A stretch of 5,171 bases of DNA, taken from assembly GCA_029821215.1 (NCBI GenBank), contig JALGTV010000124.1, positions 1-5,171 of the forward strand. The letters are read 5' to 3'. The notes beneath the pieces were generated by a model. That model made no database searches and had not been told where the DNA came from. It was given only the letters and a program-made list of their open reading frames with translations. This document shows, in pieces, positions 5,146 to 5,171 of this stretch. The stretch comes from Candidatus Zipacnadia bacterium (GTDB lineage Bacteria > Armatimonadota > Zipacnadia > Zipacnadales > Zipacnadaceae). How positions within the stretch are numbered: the first letter of the stretch is position 1; every line of letters begins with the position of its first letter. Position numbers and translations under genes: made by a program.

Positions 5146-5171
5146 ATGAACGCCGCTGAAACCGAAGACAT
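5146..5171 (+). CDS. Possible start of the next gene (cut off by the window)
   Basis: An ATG 18 bases after the cysE stop opens an uninterrupted frame, MNAAETED..., to the window edge. The spacing would suit an operon with cysE. However, no Shine-Dalgarno match precedes it, and eight codons are too few to identify a product. In several lineages cysS follows cysE, but nothing visible supports that here. Confidence 0.3.

Noticed and set aside
1..5171. CRISPR array, insertion sequence, toxin-antitoxin or phage-defence system
   Set aside because: No regularly spaced repeats, terminal inverted repeats with a transposase, or matching proteins were seen.

Overview
This is a 5.2 kb bacterial window of moderately high GC content. 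All recognisable genes lie on the + strand and are packed in short co-directional groups. The standard code, Shine-Dalgarno sites, sigma70-type promoters and a CCA-encoding tRNA point to a bacterium. An LppM-like secreted protein next to a LapA/DUF1049-like membrane protein, a TTG start and a Bacillus-type short serine acetyltransferase fit a Gram-positive or other Terrabacteria-type lineage. The phylum cannot be fixed from this sequence alone.

Layout. (1) Positions 1-1460: the 3' end of an ABC-transporter sugar-type solute-binding protein, overlapping by 4 bases (ATGA) a 6-phospho-3-hexuloisomerase (hxlB, SIS domain). This is the tail of a sugar uptake and metabolism operon whose permeases, if present, lie upstream. 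(2) 1461-1683: an intergenic region with inverted repeats and a good promoter (TTGACC-17-TAGAAT). (3) 1684-2802: a probable two-gene envelope operon, a small two-helix LapA-like protein followed by a TTG-started LppM/DUF3153-like protein with a signal peptide and a C-terminal membrane anchor. (4) 2863-2888: a strong GC hairpin that looks like a terminator and abuts a perfect TATAAT. (5) 2953-4158: a 12-helix MFS transporter of unknown substrate. (6) 4237-5127: an extended -10 promoter drives tRNA-Pro(CGG), followed after 48 bases and no visible terminator by cysE (serine O-acetyltransferase), so the two may share a transcript. A possible next gene starts at 5146 and runs off the window.

The genes form at least three independent functions: sugar uptake and sugar-phosphate isomerisation, cell envelope, and cysteine synthesis with a tRNA. 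I do not see a clear new defence, mobile or biosynthetic system. The points most worth checking are the tRNA-cysE transcription unit with a perfect palindrome over its -10 element, the hxlB gene paired with a sugar-binding protein that looks internally shortened, and the structured hxlB-lapA intergenic region that also carries a 40-codon open frame.
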